A stretch of 64,000 nt of DNA from Petunia secreta (GCA_029990175.1 JARKIP010000005.1:34543501-34607500); one strand, 5' to 3'; shown: positions 21,458 through 33,551, counted from the first letter of the stretch. Translations and numbers: made by a program. The notes: a model not told the origin generated them from the sequence alone.

Positions 21458-22657
21458 GGTTCCTGCACAAGTCAAAGATCAAACAAATGTTAGGGTTAGA
21501 AATCACCTCACACACTCCCTCACCTTTGATGGGTGGCACTCGGGTCCACTCAATTTATGGGTTCGGTTTTTGATCACTCAAGGACTTGTTAACAGTGGCT
21601 CGTCTGATTGATCGGTCCTCTAAGATCCTTCAAGTTCGACAATAGTCACTGCCTCTTCGGGAAGAGTGAAGTGATGTTCGACTCGATGGAACAGACGCTT
21701 TTTAAACTGAGCTCGGGGAGTCAAAAGAATTTCTACGATAGTTCGGACTTCGGTCACCCCTTCGCACGAATTCTTATCAGCTTAAAAGAGTTAGTACGAC
21801 CTTGAGTAGGACAATTACTCAAAAGATCCACCAACTAGAATTTTGACACGAAAGAAAGTGAGAACCTAGGAGAATCTACCCTTTTGATTCCCTTTTGGAA
21901 TCTTTTTCGATCACACCCACTCCTGTCCGTACAAAAGTGGTCCCTCCTTGGTACGGATAGGGTTTTACCTTATCCACTTTCCTTTTTTCAGCCGACAACT
22001 TTCACCTGGGGGTTTTGATGTTAAAATTTTTAACCCCTTTCTTCTTCAATGGAACAGTGACCTTGCTCCGGCGTACGGACGCAACAACTTCGGTTCACTG
22101 ACCACGAAATTCAACAGATCTGAGTTGCTCTTTCAACTCCGGTTCCAAACAACAACGGAGGAAATCAAACGAAGTTCTTCGAGCTAAGATCCAGCTCGTT
22201 CGAGTCGTACACTGTTACGATTTTGTAACAAGTTTCCGGTGTACGGACAACGTTTCCAACTTAAGAACTTCGATTTTAAGCAATAAACAAACCCAAATCA
22301 CTCAAGAACCACCAACCTTCATCGGTCTCCACCAACACGGCTGGGGTTTGATTTCCAGTCACCAAGGAAGCTCAAAAACAGTCCAAAATTCACCAAGAAA
22401 CCCTAGTCACGAAATCAGTACGTCGGGTATTCGTTGGAATCAGAACTCGATGGTGAACAAGAATCCAAGATTGTTTTTCCCAAAAAACCAACAATCAAAC
22501 ACAATTTTTGAATTTTCTTTTAACACTTTTTTTTTTTGTAAGAACACCAACAGTAACAAACAAAACAGGAACACGAAACGGAAACAAAGACACAAAACGC
22601 ACGAAAATAGAGATAACGTGAACAGGATTTGGGGTTGTAGAAACAAGCCCAAACCGT
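21458..22657 (-). other. Untranslated leader of C
   Basis: There is no gene. It is about 1.2 kb long, similar to B and D, with repeated TTCGG/TCGA strings and two CGTACGGAC-type motifs. On the minus strand it ends at an acceptor-like TTGTGCAG. Confidence 0.6.
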
Positions 22658-22669
22658 GCTCTGATACCA
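22658..22669 (-). other. Primer-binding site, tRNA-iMet (C)
   Basis: GCTCTGATACCA on the plus strand is TGGTATCAGAGC on the minus strand, three bases inside the 5' LTR. Confidence 0.93.
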
Positions 22670-22672
22670 AGA

Positions 22673-23425
22673 TGGTGCAATGCAATTCCCGAAGGGGTTG
22701 CTAGCACAAACGCGGAAGAACAAACAAGAAAGATAAAGATAGAAGCAAGACAAAACTTGCTTCTTTCGAAAGAACAGTGAGGAACCTGTCTCAAAGCTCA
22801 ACCAAAAGGGATGCAAGGATCACCTATACTATGCAACAATCCTCAAGAGAACATTGCCTCTTGCAAACTGAATGATCAAGAGGAATGTTCAATCGGACTA
22901 ACCGAAAGCCACAAGTCCTTAAAAGCCCTCACCGGGGTTTTGCTCACGACGGAGACAAGAAGAAATGTGCTCGGCACTTTCATTCAATTCATCAATATTC
23001 AAAAACTAGCTACTTACAATGAAAGGAAACAGTGTTTATATAGGAAATACTAAGGGTAAACTAGTAAATAGGTCACAGTTGACCAATAGAAATAAGCCAC
23101 GCAGGGCTGAGTTAAAATGTGTTCGGCAGACTTTGACTTCGGTAAGCCTTGGCTTCGGTTCTCGATTGTCTGCTCGAACACACACTTGTTGCCTTCGGAC
23201 GCTCAATTGTCTTCGAGCTCATTGTCCTCGGTCACATTGCTTTCGGGCTCAAATCTGAAGATAATGCCTTCGATTCTTGAGCTCGGCCACTCAGCTTCGG
23301 AGCAATTGTTTTCCTTCGGCCAGGCTAAGTGAACGTGCACATCGTGCAGCAACTTGGCTTGGCTTCTTGTCATCGGTCTCCTCGGTGGATCGATCACTTG
23401 ATCAGCACGTGATCGGGCTGCATCA
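22673..23425 (-). repeat. 5' LTR of C
   Basis: It is 753 bp and matches 15876-16628 with about five substitutions. The TATA-like TATATAAA is at 23035-23042 on the minus strand. Confidence 0.93.
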
Positions 23426-23430
23426 CGTTT

Positions 23431-26400
23431 GCTCTATGATAATTGATTCCGGAAGTTGTGCAAATGTAGTGAGTCAATCACTTGTGTCTCAATTAAAGTT
23501 GACGGCCATAAAGCATCCTAAACCTTACCGACTACAATGGCTAAGTGAATGTGGGGAGCTTAAAGTGGTAAAGCAAGTGATGATTCGATTCAAAATGGGG
23601 AGTTATGTAGATGAGCATTTGTTTGACGTTGTGCCCATGCAAGCGTGCCACCTACTCTTAGGGAGGCCTTGGCAATTCGATAGGCATGTGGTGCATGACG
23701 GTCGTGTCAATACTTACACGGTCAAACATGAAGGGAAAAGATATGTGCTTAAACCTCTCACTCCTAAACAAGTGAGTGATGACTACAAGAAAATGAAGGA
23801 GTTGAGAGAGGTGGCAAAGGCTAAGTCAATCATTGAGACTAGTCCTTTGTCCAAAAGTATGGTGGCAATCCCACCAACATCATCTACCGGTGGCATTTGT
23901 GCCATGATGCAACCGGGCGAGCTCTTAAGAGGAAATGATGGCAACAAGCTTCTCATATGCCTAGTGCACAAAGGTATGGTTCTAAACTCTAATTGTGAAT
24001 TTTCTTCTAACCCTTTGCCTAGTGTGTTTGAGAATGTTTTGAAGGATTTTGGTGACATGTTCCCGGATGAAATGCCGGATGGATTGCCTCCTTTGAGGGG
24101 CATTGAGCATCAAATAGACTTTGTCCCGGGATCCCAAATCCCGAACAAACCGGCCTATAGGAACAACCCGGAGGATACAAGGGAATTGCAAAAGCAAGTT
24201 GATGAATTGCTCACTAAAGGTTTGGTAAGGGAAAGCTTGAGTCCTTGTGCCGTGCCCGTGATCCTTGTTCCCAAAAAGGACGGCACTTGGAGAATGTGTG
24301 TTGATTGTCGGGCCGTGAACAAAATAACGGTAAAGTACCGTCATCCTATTCCCCGACTTGATGATATGTTAGATGAATTGAGCGGCTCATGTGTGTTTAG
24401 CAAAATTGACCTTAGGTTCGGCTACCATCAAATCCGGATGAAACCGGGTGATGAATGGAAAACCGCATTCAAGACCAAATTTGGTCTCTATGAATGGTTG
24501 GTGATGCCCTTTGGGCTCTCCAATGCACCTAGTACCTTCATGAGGCTAATGAACCATGTTCTAAAGCCATTCATCAACAAGTTTGTGGTCGTCTATTTTG
24601 ACGATATATTGATCTATAGCAAATCAATAGACGACCATGTTGAACACCTTAGGCTAGTGCTTGAAAAGTTGAGAGCCGAAAAGCTCTATGCTAATTTTAA
24701 AAAGTGTGCCTTTGGTGTTGAGAAGGTGGTCTTTCTTGGGTTTGTTGTGAGTGCCCAAGGAGTGGAGGTGGATGAGTCTAAGGTAGAGGCCATACGTGAT
24801 AGGCCTACTCCTACTACCGTGACTCAAGTGAGGAGCTTTCATGGTCTCTCAAGCTTTTATAGGCGATTTGTGAAGGACTTTAGCTCCATTGCCGCTCCAC
24901 TCACCGAATTGGTGAAGAAAGACCAACCGTTTGTTTGGGGAGAGCCTCAAGAGAAGGCCTTCCTTGAGTTGAAAAGTAGGTTGAGTACCGCCCCGCTATT
25001 GCAATTGCCCGACTTCGGGAAGGCATTTGAGGTTGAGTGTGATGCCTCGGGGGTGGGAATTGGTGGTGTTTTAATGCAAGATAGCAAACCCATCGCCTAC
25101 TTTAGTGAAAAGTTGAAAGGGGCCTCCTTGAACTATTCTACATATGACAAGGAGTTGTATGCCCTTGTGAGAGCCCTTGCCCATTGGCAACACTATCTTT
25201 GGCCTCGTGAGTTTGTAATCAAGAGTGACCATGAGTCACTCAAGCATTTGAGAGGCCAAGAGAAGCTCAATAAGAGACATGCCAAGTGGGTTGAATTCAT
25301 TGAGTCTTTTCCCTATGTGATCCAATACAAGAAAGGGAAAGACAATGTCGTGGCGGATGCGCTTTCAAGAAAGTTTGCTCTAGCCACCACTCTCACCTCT
25401 AAGCTCATGGGTTTTGAGAGCATTAAATTGATGTATGCTCATGACCCAACGCTAAAGAGTGTCCATGACACTCTAGAGAAAGGGGAGAGAGTTGACAAAT
25501 ACCAATGGGTTAATGGTTATATCTTCAAAAATGGTAGAGTGTGCATTCCGGAGTCCCCTTGGAGAGAGTTGCTTGTGCATGAAGCACATTGCGGGGGACT
25601 CATGGGACATTTTGGCACAAGAAAGACTTTGGCCATTCTTCAAGAACAATTCTATTGGCCAAAGATGAGGGTGCATGTGGAGAAGTTTTGCACTAATTGC
25701 CTTGATTGCAAACGTGCCAAAGCTAAAGCCCACCCTCATGGGTTGTATACCCCTCTCCCCGTGCCTACTAGTCCGTGGTTGGATATCTCAATGGATTTTG
25801 TGATGGGATTACCAAGGACTAGAGGGGGCCATGATAGCATTTATGTTGTTGTGGATAGGTTCTCCAAAATGGCTCATTTCATTCCATGCAAGAAATGTGA
25901 TGATGCACAACATGTGGCAACTTTGTTTATTGAAAATGTTTTGAAGTTGCATGGTGTGCCTCAAACCATAGTGAGTGATAGGGACACTAAGTTCCTAAGT
26001 CATTTTTGGAGGTGTTTATGGGGTGCTTTAGGCACCAAGCTCTTGTTCTCCACGTCCCACCACCCGCAAACCGATGGGCAAACGGAAGTGGTAAACCGAA
26101 CCGTGGGAGCTCTTCTTAGAGCCATGACCCGAGGGAAGGCCGGGACTTGGATTGATCGCCTACCTCTTATGGAGTTTGCCTACAATCGCACATTGCATAG
26201 CATGATAGGCATGACTCCATTCGAGTGTGTTTATGGATTTAACCCCTTGATTCCCCTTGATCTAACCCCTTTGCCAAGGGAAATGGTTGTTAATTTTGAA
26301 GGTAAAGCTAGAGCCAAGGCTTTGGTTGAGCTCCATGCAAAGGCGAAGAAGAACTTGGAGGAAACTTATGCTAAGGTTGCCTCCAAGAAAAACAAAGGCC

Positions 26401-26483
26401 GCAAAAAGGTGGAACTCAAGAAGGGTGACTATGTTTGGGTGCACTTCCGGAAAGAAAGGTTTCCAAACCTTAGGAAAGGGTAG
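23431..26483 (+). pseudogene. Chromovirus B protease to integrase
   Basis: This is the B polyprotein resumed after C. It begins in the protease (MIIDSGSCANVVSQ), passes a GRPWQFDRH block, and enters reverse transcriptase (RMCVDCRAVNKI, MPFGLSNAPSTFMRL, catalytic YFDDILIYS). RNase H (ECDASGVGIGGVL, KSDHESLKHL) and integrase (GGLMGHFG ... CTNCLDCKRAK; DISMDFVMG; VSDRDTKF; QTEVVNRTVG) follow. In the RT palm it reads LRFGYHQIRM where C and D have LRSGYHQIRM, a change in a conserved position. A TAG at 26481-26483 replaces the expected Lys of RKGKLAPRG. Residues upstream of 23426 in the same open frame belong to C, not B. Confidence 0.9.
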
Positions 26484-26936
26484 TTGGCACCCCGGGGAGA
26501 TGGACCATTCCAAGTGCTCTCGAAGATAAACAACAATGCCTATGTGGTCGACTTGCCAAGTGAGTATCAAGTTTCTAATACTTTCAATGTTTGTGACTTG
26601 GTTCCTTTGGATGTAGGTAATGAAGAGGTCGTGCATGATGATGAAGAGGGTGTGGATGATGCTTCGATTTCGAGGACGAAATCCTCTCAAGAAGGGGAGG
26701 ATGATAAGACCCAAACCCCCTCAAGACCCTTCACTCGGAGTCAAGCCAAGTTGATCCAAGATGCTCATCTTTACTTGGTATGGAAGAGTATGGAAGAAGG
26801 CCCCGAGAGCAACTTGAAGACCATGCTTTGGTGTACCATGGAGGGAGGACCCCCTAGGACACTTGGAGAGGCCCAAGAGACCCAAAATGAGACACCCCAA
26901 GGGGCTCCAGAACAAGGCGGAGCGCCTCCCAGCTGA
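26484..26936 (+). pseudogene. Chromovirus B integrase C-terminus running into the LTR
   Basis: After the amber codon the same frame continues with APRGDGPFQVLSK (integrase C-terminal fold), SNTFNVCDLVP, then SRTKSSQEGEDD encoded by the stem-loop and polypurine tract. It then enters LTR U3 with RPFTRSQAKLIQDAH. The LTR-encoded end is about 78 codons. C and D have the same arrangement, which supports real coding use. The LTR part grows Gly/Pro-rich once it reads into the palindrome cluster. Confidence 0.8.
26666..26701 (+). promoter_or_regulatory. Stem-loop and polypurine tract of B
   Basis: The stem GATTTCG (26666-26672)/CGAAATC (26677-26683) has loop AGGA. The tract AAGAAGGGGAGGA directly abuts the 3' LTR at 26702. 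Confidence 0.85.
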
Positions 26937-27528
26937 GGCGGGGCGCCTCCCAAAATCCAGAGGCCTGAAAGGTGCAGGGCGGACCGCCTCCCAGCCTAGG
27001 CGGACCGCCTCCCTCAGATCCAGAGAAGCTGAAGACTGCTGGGCGGCCGCCTCCCCCTACTAGGCGGATCGCCTACCCCTGTGACCCACATGCGGGATTT
27101 TTAATGACTTTTGCTTGAACTTCCCACTTTAGCCCTGCGTGGCCTTATTTGTTTTAACCCACTTTGGGGGTATTTTAGACCTTTTATTTAGACCTAAGTG
27201 AAGCCTATAAATACTTCACTTAGCCTCTTTAAATCATTAGCTAACTTTGATGATTGAACAAACACTTGTGTTGAGAGTTGAACTCTTGGATTGAATGAAT
27301 GAAACCTTGATGGGACTTGTTCTTCCTCTAGCGGATCTAGATGAATTCCAATCCCCCCCGATCATTCTACTTGCGTGCTCACGTTAGCTCGAGGGTAGTT
27401 GCTTAGTGTAGGTGTTCTTGTCATTCTCTCGGGGTGTAACTGAACAAGTTCTCCGTTGCTACTTGAGATTATCGTACGAGCTACGTCTCGCTTTTATCTT
27501 TTACTTTTCCGCATTTTGATTCTTATCA
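26702..27528 (+). repeat. 3' LTR of B
   Basis: It is 827 bp, the same as the 5' LTR. The TATA inverted repeat is intact at 27194-27223. The palindrome cluster is at 26916-27073. ATAAG follows at 27529-27533. Confidence 0.93.
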
Positions 27529-27533
27529 ATAAG

Positions 27534-28175
27534 TGGGGGCGAGGAGCGTCTGGGCGACATAAGTTTATGCACTTCTCACAGTTTATCAAGCCGGCGCGTG
27601 TATGGATGCGGTTCATAAATGCACGGATTCTTCCATGTTCCCATTATTCCGAGGTCACTAAGACTCGGGCGTGCATGGTGTACTTTTTCATGACCGGGAG
27701 GCCGGTGAACATTGGGTACTACATGTTGAGAATGATGAAACAAGAGAGGTATGAAAAATCATGTAGTCGGTTGTATTTTGGGAACCTCTTGACCCGGTAT
27801 TTAGAGAAGGCGGGCGTCCCCGCAGATGAGGTCGGGGATCGCATTGTCCTTGATTTTGGGAGGCCTTTTGACATTGCCTCGGTCAAGGGGGTGATCACCA
27901 CAGCACCGGTGAAGCTGACGGCGGACGATTGGCGGGAGACAAGTGCCAACTTGGCCGCGCGTCAGTATTTGATGATAGAGGCTATGGCCCGTCTGTCGGG
28001 CGTTGATATGACTACTATTGACCGCCAGGTCCCGTTGACGGAGACCTCGAAGGTCCTGCTGGGCGAAGTTGAGGCTGGAAGGGTGGATCCGCGAGAGGAT
28101 GAGAACACTGATTCAGATATTGTGGCCAATGATCCAGACAGTGAGTATGAGACTGATCATGAGGCGGAGGCCTAG
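27534..28175 (+). pseudogene. Athila env-position ORF, second half
   Basis: This continues the ORF broken at 12159, in phase from the Trp codon at 27534. It has HFSQFIKPARVWMRFINARI, MVYFFMTGRPVNIGYYML and a very acidic tail (DENTDSDIVANDPDSEYE). I see no hydrophobic stretch long or clean enough to call a transmembrane anchor, so an envelope function is not supported. Joined length would be about 412 residues. The upstream bases 27456-27528 belong to the LTR of B. The role of such ORFs in Athila is unknown. Confidence 0.78.
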
Positions 28176-29984
28176 GTCCACACTCCTGTGCACCATCCAG
28201 CTTTCAGGGCAGTTTTCTTGTACTCTTACTTTTGCACTTACTTCTTTGTCGCACTGGGACATTGCTTAGTTTAAGTGTGGGGTGGGGTACTGCCCTTTAT
28301 CTAGTTCTTATTTTGAGGTTTAGGATGCATGTACCTTAGGACTTTTTATTTTGTCACTTGACTTTGTTTTGATTTATTTCTTGCTTTACTATATGCAAAA
28401 ATGAAAAAAAAAATTAGAAAACCAATGAAAAATTCCAAAAAGATTTTCCTTTTAGTTTTTATTAGTGGTACATGTCATCCACCCCGTGGTTTTTCTTATG
28501 GCCGCGGTTCTTTTCCACGGGGTGACCTTTGAACCGGGTAGTTTTTCATTTTTAGGATTAGGATAGTTAGTTGTAGATGACCCTAGGCTAAGGAAAAAGG
28601 TAGAATGGTAGGTGCCTTTGATTTGTTTGATACCGGTGGACTTGGACTTGATTGCATGTGCTATTTGTGGTGTCCTTGGTTTTAATTTGATGCATGCCTA
28701 GAAAAAGGAAAAAATGGAACAACCCCCTTGAGATGCTTGAGTCCGCTTGCTTGACTTGATTGCTAACTTTTGTGCATGAGTGCTTAAATTTCCACAAGTT
28801 GCACTCTAAATGCTTGATTGGGAGTTGTTGATGGAGCCATTTTGTGTGGACCATGTGCAATGTGTGTTGTGAGGCATGTTCTTAGTTGCTCCGTGTTGCA
28901 TATTAATGTCTAGAACTTGCCCCGTGTGTGTGCAAAGCGAAATCCTAGGTTTGCTCTAGTCGGGAGATGATACAAGGCCTTCTTTTACTTGCCTACCCTT
29001 ACATATACCTTGAAAAATTGTTGTTGTGATTTCATTGACCCTTTTTGATTGGCACCCACACCCGGAGCCTACCCATTTGTTCTTAATTGACTCTTTTGGC
29101 CCTTACTCCTTAAGCACTTTATTGACATTGTGTAGATAATTGGAGTTGTGGTTGGATGTTGGGAGACTTTTGAGTGGAGCTAATAAAAGGGAAATACTTA
29201 TGAAAATTGTGAAGTAGTGGAAAACATTGGCAAGGATGGAAGTTAATGAAATTGAAAAAAATGAAATGATAAGAAAAGAAAAAAATAGCAAAGTTGAAAA
29301 AAAAAATTGTGGAAAAGAAAAAAAAAAGAGAGAAAGATATCCCGTCCTTGCTAGTGTGTGATTGAAAAGAAAATATGCTACTTATTGAGAAGGTATGTGT
29401 GATACTTGTGATTGGGTGGTTTGATGAGGATTGTGCTTGAAATTAAATGTGATGTATTAAAGTGCTTAGGGAGGTAGTCACTATTACCATATGTATCCTA
29501 CCCGCCCCTTAGCCTACATTACGACCTTTCTAAAGTCCTAGTTAATCTCGATTGGAGTGAGTCTACATTAGTGGAGTCCTACACTACGGGCAAGCCTATG
29601 GTACGTTGTGTGACATGTGAGCTTTCATGAGAGTGAGAGAATTCATTTGTTATTGCCCCGTTCTATTCATGATATTTGTTTTTGTGTGTGATCTTTGGGG
29701 GGCACTCTCTTTCATATTGGTGAGGGCACGTGGTTTGCATGAATTTGGTAAAGTTGATGGCTTTTGGTTGAGTCGATAGGTGTAATTTTGTGGGAGCATG
29801 GTTGCATTGAGTTGAGTTTGTGCATTTGAGCTATTTTGGGGTGGTTGTTCTCATATTTTTGAGTTTGGTAAATTGTTGGCATGTTGTGGATCCATGGTAG
29901 TCATGTGCGCATTGGTTCAATGGTCGGTATCAACCATAGTCATAGGCAGACCTGTTTTACCTAGGTTGGGGAGTTAGTTTTGAC
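28176..29984 (+). other. Athila 3' untranslated region
   Basis: There is no gene. It includes an internal copy of the polypurine motif AAGTGTGGGGTGG (28273-28285) and A-rich purine runs at 28397-28445 and 29250-29340. The minus-strand ORFs here are short and unconvincing. Confidence 0.6.
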
Positions 29985-30021
29985 TTGCTCGAGGGCGAGC
30001 AAAGGTTCAAGTGTGGGGTGG
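29985..30021 (+). promoter_or_regulatory. Stem-loop and polypurine tract of A
   Basis: The stem TTGCTCG (29985-29991)/CGAGCAA (29996-30002) has loop AGGG. The tract AAGTGTGGGGTGG (30009-30021) abuts the LTR at 30022. Confidence 0.85.
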
Positions 30022-31373
30022 TGATGTTCGGCATTTTATGCCTACTTTTCCTTAATATTTCCGCACATTTGAGCTTGTTTTGCACTTGTTTGGTAGCTTG
30101 TGAATGTGGTTTTACGCTGATGTTGTGTTGTTCGTGTGTAGGTCGTTACGCGATGCATTTGGAGCGTTTCGGAGCTTGGTTGAGCATGAATTGGTTGAAG
30201 GATGTTTGAAGATTGGATTGAGCACACAAAGGCACGACACAAGCCGAGTTTTGGAGCGAAAGAAGAACATTTTGGCTTGGCGCTTTAGAGCCCGCGCCGC
30301 GCAGCCTACCGCGCGCAGAGGCTGGCGCGTTTGGCATGCGCCGCAGGGCTAAAGCACGAAGGCTGGTGGCGGGTTCTGGTTGGTATCACGCTTTTCGGGG
30401 CGCGGGGCGCCCATTGTAGCGCCCCTTGTGCGCAATTTTACTCCCTATTCCTTCTAGTTTTGGGTTTAACTTATTATCAAGGGTTTGGAAACATTATAAA
30501 TAGTTTATTACTTAGTTTTGGTAAAGGGTTCTTGACTTTGGAGCATTATTGAGAGCTACACACTTCATTGAACAAGGGTTATTCCCAAATCTTTCATCTA
30601 TTACATCAAGTATTTCATTATTACACCAAATCTTTGCCTTGCGATTATGAATATGTGTGGCTAATTTCCTAACGTTCTGGGGTTAGAGTTTACATGAAAG
30701 TTGATTGTTGAAGATTGATTTCCATTGATTGAATCCCATAACGGGTTACTTATTTTTCCTTGATTTAACTTGTATAATTGTTAGAGCTCGATAGTTATAC
30801 ATCATCTATGGTTTTTGGGTTGAACTTGAAAGAGAGAACCTAATTACGTAATAAGGAAGAATAGAACTAGTTTGTGAACCCGGGCATCGGGGAATCAATT
30901 CGCGAGTAGGATAGACATATACTTGCTTGCCTAGTTTAACTAATTACAGGATCGTTAATGCGTGCATGTGATTTAACCCGTAGACATACAGGGATTAAAG
31001 TAGCTTGCATAGATTGTGAAGAACTGAAAGGTTTTCATAATTACAATTAACCTGTCAGTTAGTAACCCGGGATTTAAGAAGTGAAATCAATTGAATACAT
31101 CAACTGGATTGTTCGTAACTCTGACTCTGGATCGCTCTCTTGATATTGTTAACAACCAAAGTTTTGTCCCATTGCTTGATTACATTCCAGCACTTTAATT
31201 ACTGCATTTTAGTATAAAAACTCTTACAACCATTGGAAAAAGACCCCTGGATAGTTCATTCAGGAATTGTTTATTAAGCACTAGTCTGCATAGTCCTCGT
31301 GGGAACGATACTCGACTTTGTCACTTTATTACTTGGCGACCGCGTATACTTGCGTGTGCATTTGGGAGCAACA
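30022..31373 (+). repeat. 3' LTR of Athila element A
   Basis: It is 1352 bp, equal to the 5' LTR, with about 12 substitutions by eye, mostly C/T transitions. It ends AACA and is followed by the duplicated AAAGG. Confidence 0.92.
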
Positions 31374-31378
31374 AAAGG

Positions 31379-32290
31379 CCTTGAGGTAGTATGCCCCGCA
31401 TAGAGGTCATATCGACCCATCGCGAATCGACTTCGCATGAAGGGTTTCTTACCCTTTCTAAGCGATAACACCGTTCAAAATACCCTAGACCCCGTCGGAG
31501 GTGTTTTCCGGTGATGATGACTCAGTCGAGAAGGGTCAAGAATCGATCTCGTCTAAATATGGTCGAATGTATATAGGTTTTGTGGCGACTGACGAGAGGA
31601 GTACGATAGTACCTTTTTCCCCAAATTTGGCCGGCCAAATTGACCGAAAAATCGATCGACAGTGGTGGCATTGCATTTCGCCAAAGAGAGAGAAGAGATA
31701 GTGATTATCATGGGTCGGGTGAGAGAAATGAAAGGGCTGATGGGGGTTTTGGGGGTTGTTTGGTAATTAAAAATGGAAAGATCGTTTTTAGTCGTTGGAT
31801 GAGGGGAACGGAGGGTTAGGATGAGGCCACGTCGACATGATGTGGCGTCTATGTGGATAAGTGAGGGTGTGTAAGGTGTACGCACGGAGTGTATATATGT
31901 GGTGTATAAACAGTGTATATTAGGCATAGTTTTATTATAAAATAGGCATAAAATTGTATAAAATAGGTGTAAAATCATAGGAAAATTATGGAATCAATTT
32001 AAAGTATTAAAATGGCTAGGAAGCTTATAGAAATGTAGTTTTTTTATTTAAAACGAATTGGGTAATTTTGTCAAAAATAGAGGTAATCGCGGAATTTTAA
32101 AATGGAAGCGCACATCTTGTAAAAATGGCAATGGTTTGAGATGATGGTTTCAAAAAAATGGCCTTGATTGCAAGGCTATTATGAGAAGATAATTTGAAAG
32201 AATGGAGAGGACAAGAATAAATGCACGATCGTGTGTAGAATTTTAAAACTGTTCATTTAAAAATAGACGGGACAAAATTGGGTGTCAACA
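31379..32290 (-). repeat. 3' LTR of H, partial
   Basis: On the minus strand it starts TGTTGACACCCAATTTTGTC at 32290, as Ogre-type LTRs do. It aligns by eye with 60580-61428 of element I. There are no genes; the short ORFs are in A/T-rich LTR. Confidence 0.8.
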
Positions 32291-32336
32291 GCTACCCCTA
32301 TTTGCCCGGGGGATGATGAAAGAGTCTTCGGGAAAA
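32291..32336 (-). promoter_or_regulatory. Polypurine tract with stem-loop, H
   Basis: On the minus strand the purine tract GGGCAAATAGGGGTAGC abuts the LTR. TTTGCCCG (32301-32308) pairs with CGGGAAAA (32329-32336) at seven of eight positions. Confidence 0.65.
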
Positions 32337-32489
32337 GATGTCGACAGTACGACCAATTTTTTCATCACTCTAGAAGAGTGGTTAAGACTTACTGACGGGC
32401 TGGATTGTCTTTCTATGATTTTTACCGCATGTAGTTGTGTCTGCTATGCCTGACTGTGTCCCTTTTGCTGTTAAGTGTTAGATTCGATG

Positions 32490-33235
32490 TCAGGCTTCGT
32501 ACCTTTAGTCGACGCTTTGGGCTGTGTACCAACAGCAAATGTAAATGCCAATCGATATCGGGCTGTGTACCCTCAACAGACGCTTCGGGCTGTGTACCCT
32601 AAGCTAAATTAAATGCAAATCGATATCGGGTTGTGTACCCCCAATTGACGCTTCGGGCTGTGTACCCTAAGCTAATTTAAATGACAAATAGATATCGGGC
32701 TGTGTACCCTCAACCGACGCTTCGGGCTGTGTACCCTCAGCTAATGTAAAGGCGAATCGATATCGGGTTGTGTACCCTCAACCGACGCTTTGGGCTATAT
32801 ACCCTCAGCTAATTTAAATGCCAAATCGATATCGGGATATGTACCCTCAACCGACGCTTCGGGCTGTGTACCCTCAGCTAATTTAAATGACAAATCGATA
32901 TCGGGCTGTGTACCCTCAACCGATGCTTCGGGCTATAAACCCTCAGCTAATGGAAATGCAAATCGATATCGGGCTGTATACCCTCAATCGATGCTTCAGG
33001 CTGTGTACCCTCAGCTAGTTTAAATGACAAATTGATATCGGACCGTGTACCCTCAACTGACGCTTCGGGTTGTGTACCCTCCGCTAATTTAAATGCGAAT
33101 CGATATCGCGTTGTGTTCCCTTAACCGACGCCTCAGTCTGTGTACCCTCAGCTATTTAAATGACAAATCGATATCGGGCTGTGTACGCTCAATCGATGCT
33201 TCCGGCTGTGTACCCTCAGCTAATTTAAATGACAA
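32490..33235. repeat. 69-bp tandem array in the H 3' UTR, about 11 copies
   Basis: The unit contains two related halves, ATCGGGCTGTGTACCCTCAA and CTTCGGGCTGTGTACCCTCA, with GCTAATTTAAATGACAAAT between repeats. Copies are diverged. The ORFs 32790-33023 and 33093-33416 are by-products of a repeat length divisible by three. Confidence 0.92.
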
Positions 33236-33551
33236 ACCTTTGCTGAAACGCGTCTATCGTGTGCTGCTTAGTTGCGTCTCTTTTTGTGTCTGCATCCAAA
33301 GAAAGATTGGTGAGTTGTGCGGGATGGTTTGGTTTGTGCATTCTTGGCTTGCTTCGCGCTCACTGTCCACGAGTGCCGGGATCTCGGCCGAACTGATAGG
33401 GATATGCATGAAATAGTAAATAATGCAAAACGTTTTGAAAAGCCTTTATAAGAAAGAAATGAAGTGAAATATTTTATCCCATTGAGCCACGAGTCGCGCT
33501 GTGTAAAGCCATAGTTGTCGCTCTTCATGCTGTTGCAAACCCCACTGAGTG

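Larger units (their letters stand above)
15876..23425 (-). mobile_element. Chromovirus C (Galadriel/CRM type), coding-intact
   Basis: Two 753-bp LTRs (TGGTGCA ... TGCATCA) are flanked by CGTTT at 15871-15875 and 23426-23430. On the minus strand the order is LTR, iMet primer site, leader, one uninterrupted gag-pol frame, polypurine tract, LTR. About five LTR differences are seen by eye. It sits inside the protease region of B. All catalytic motifs are present, so it could be autonomous. Its codon choice differs strongly from B and D (many TCGA tetramers). Confidence 0.95.
12160..27528 (+). mobile_element. Chromovirus B (Galadriel/CRM type), hosts C
   Basis: Both LTRs are 827 bp, start TGATAAGACCC and end TTCTTATCA, and are flanked by ATAAG (12155-12159 and 27529-27533). 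The element has an initiator-Met tRNA primer site, a single gag-pol frame and a polypurine tract. It is interrupted in the protease by element C. It has two nonsense codons (15404-15406 and 26481-26483) besides that insertion. The LTRs differ at about four sites by eye. The sequence is close to element D but the LTR ends and tracts differ. The sublineage (Galadriel or CRM) is uncertain. Confidence 0.93.
3449..31373 (+). mobile_element. Athila-lineage Gypsy element A (hosts B and C)
   Basis: Two 1352-bp LTRs flank the element, with AAAGG duplicated at 3444-3448 and 31374-31378. It has a tRNA-Asp primer site, gag-pro-pol in the order protease, reverse transcriptase, RNase H, integrase, and an extra ORF downstream of integrase, which together define Athila. 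Element B (12160-27528) is inserted in that extra ORF. Without B the element is about 12.5 kb, normal for Athila. The LTRs differ at roughly 12 sites by eye, so insertion is recent. Pol carries two single-base frameshifts, so this copy is not autonomous. Confidence 0.93.

Noticed and set aside
23277..23430. N-terminal extension of the B pol frame
   Set aside because: These bases are the LTR of element C; the open frame across the junction is accidental.
28588..29291. Minus-strand ORFs in the Athila 3' UTR
   Set aside because: Short, antisense, A/T-rich, with no recognisable motif.
32490..33235. CRISPR-like array
   Set aside because: Repeats are contiguous with no unique spacers, and the DNA is a plant nuclear retrotransposon UTR.
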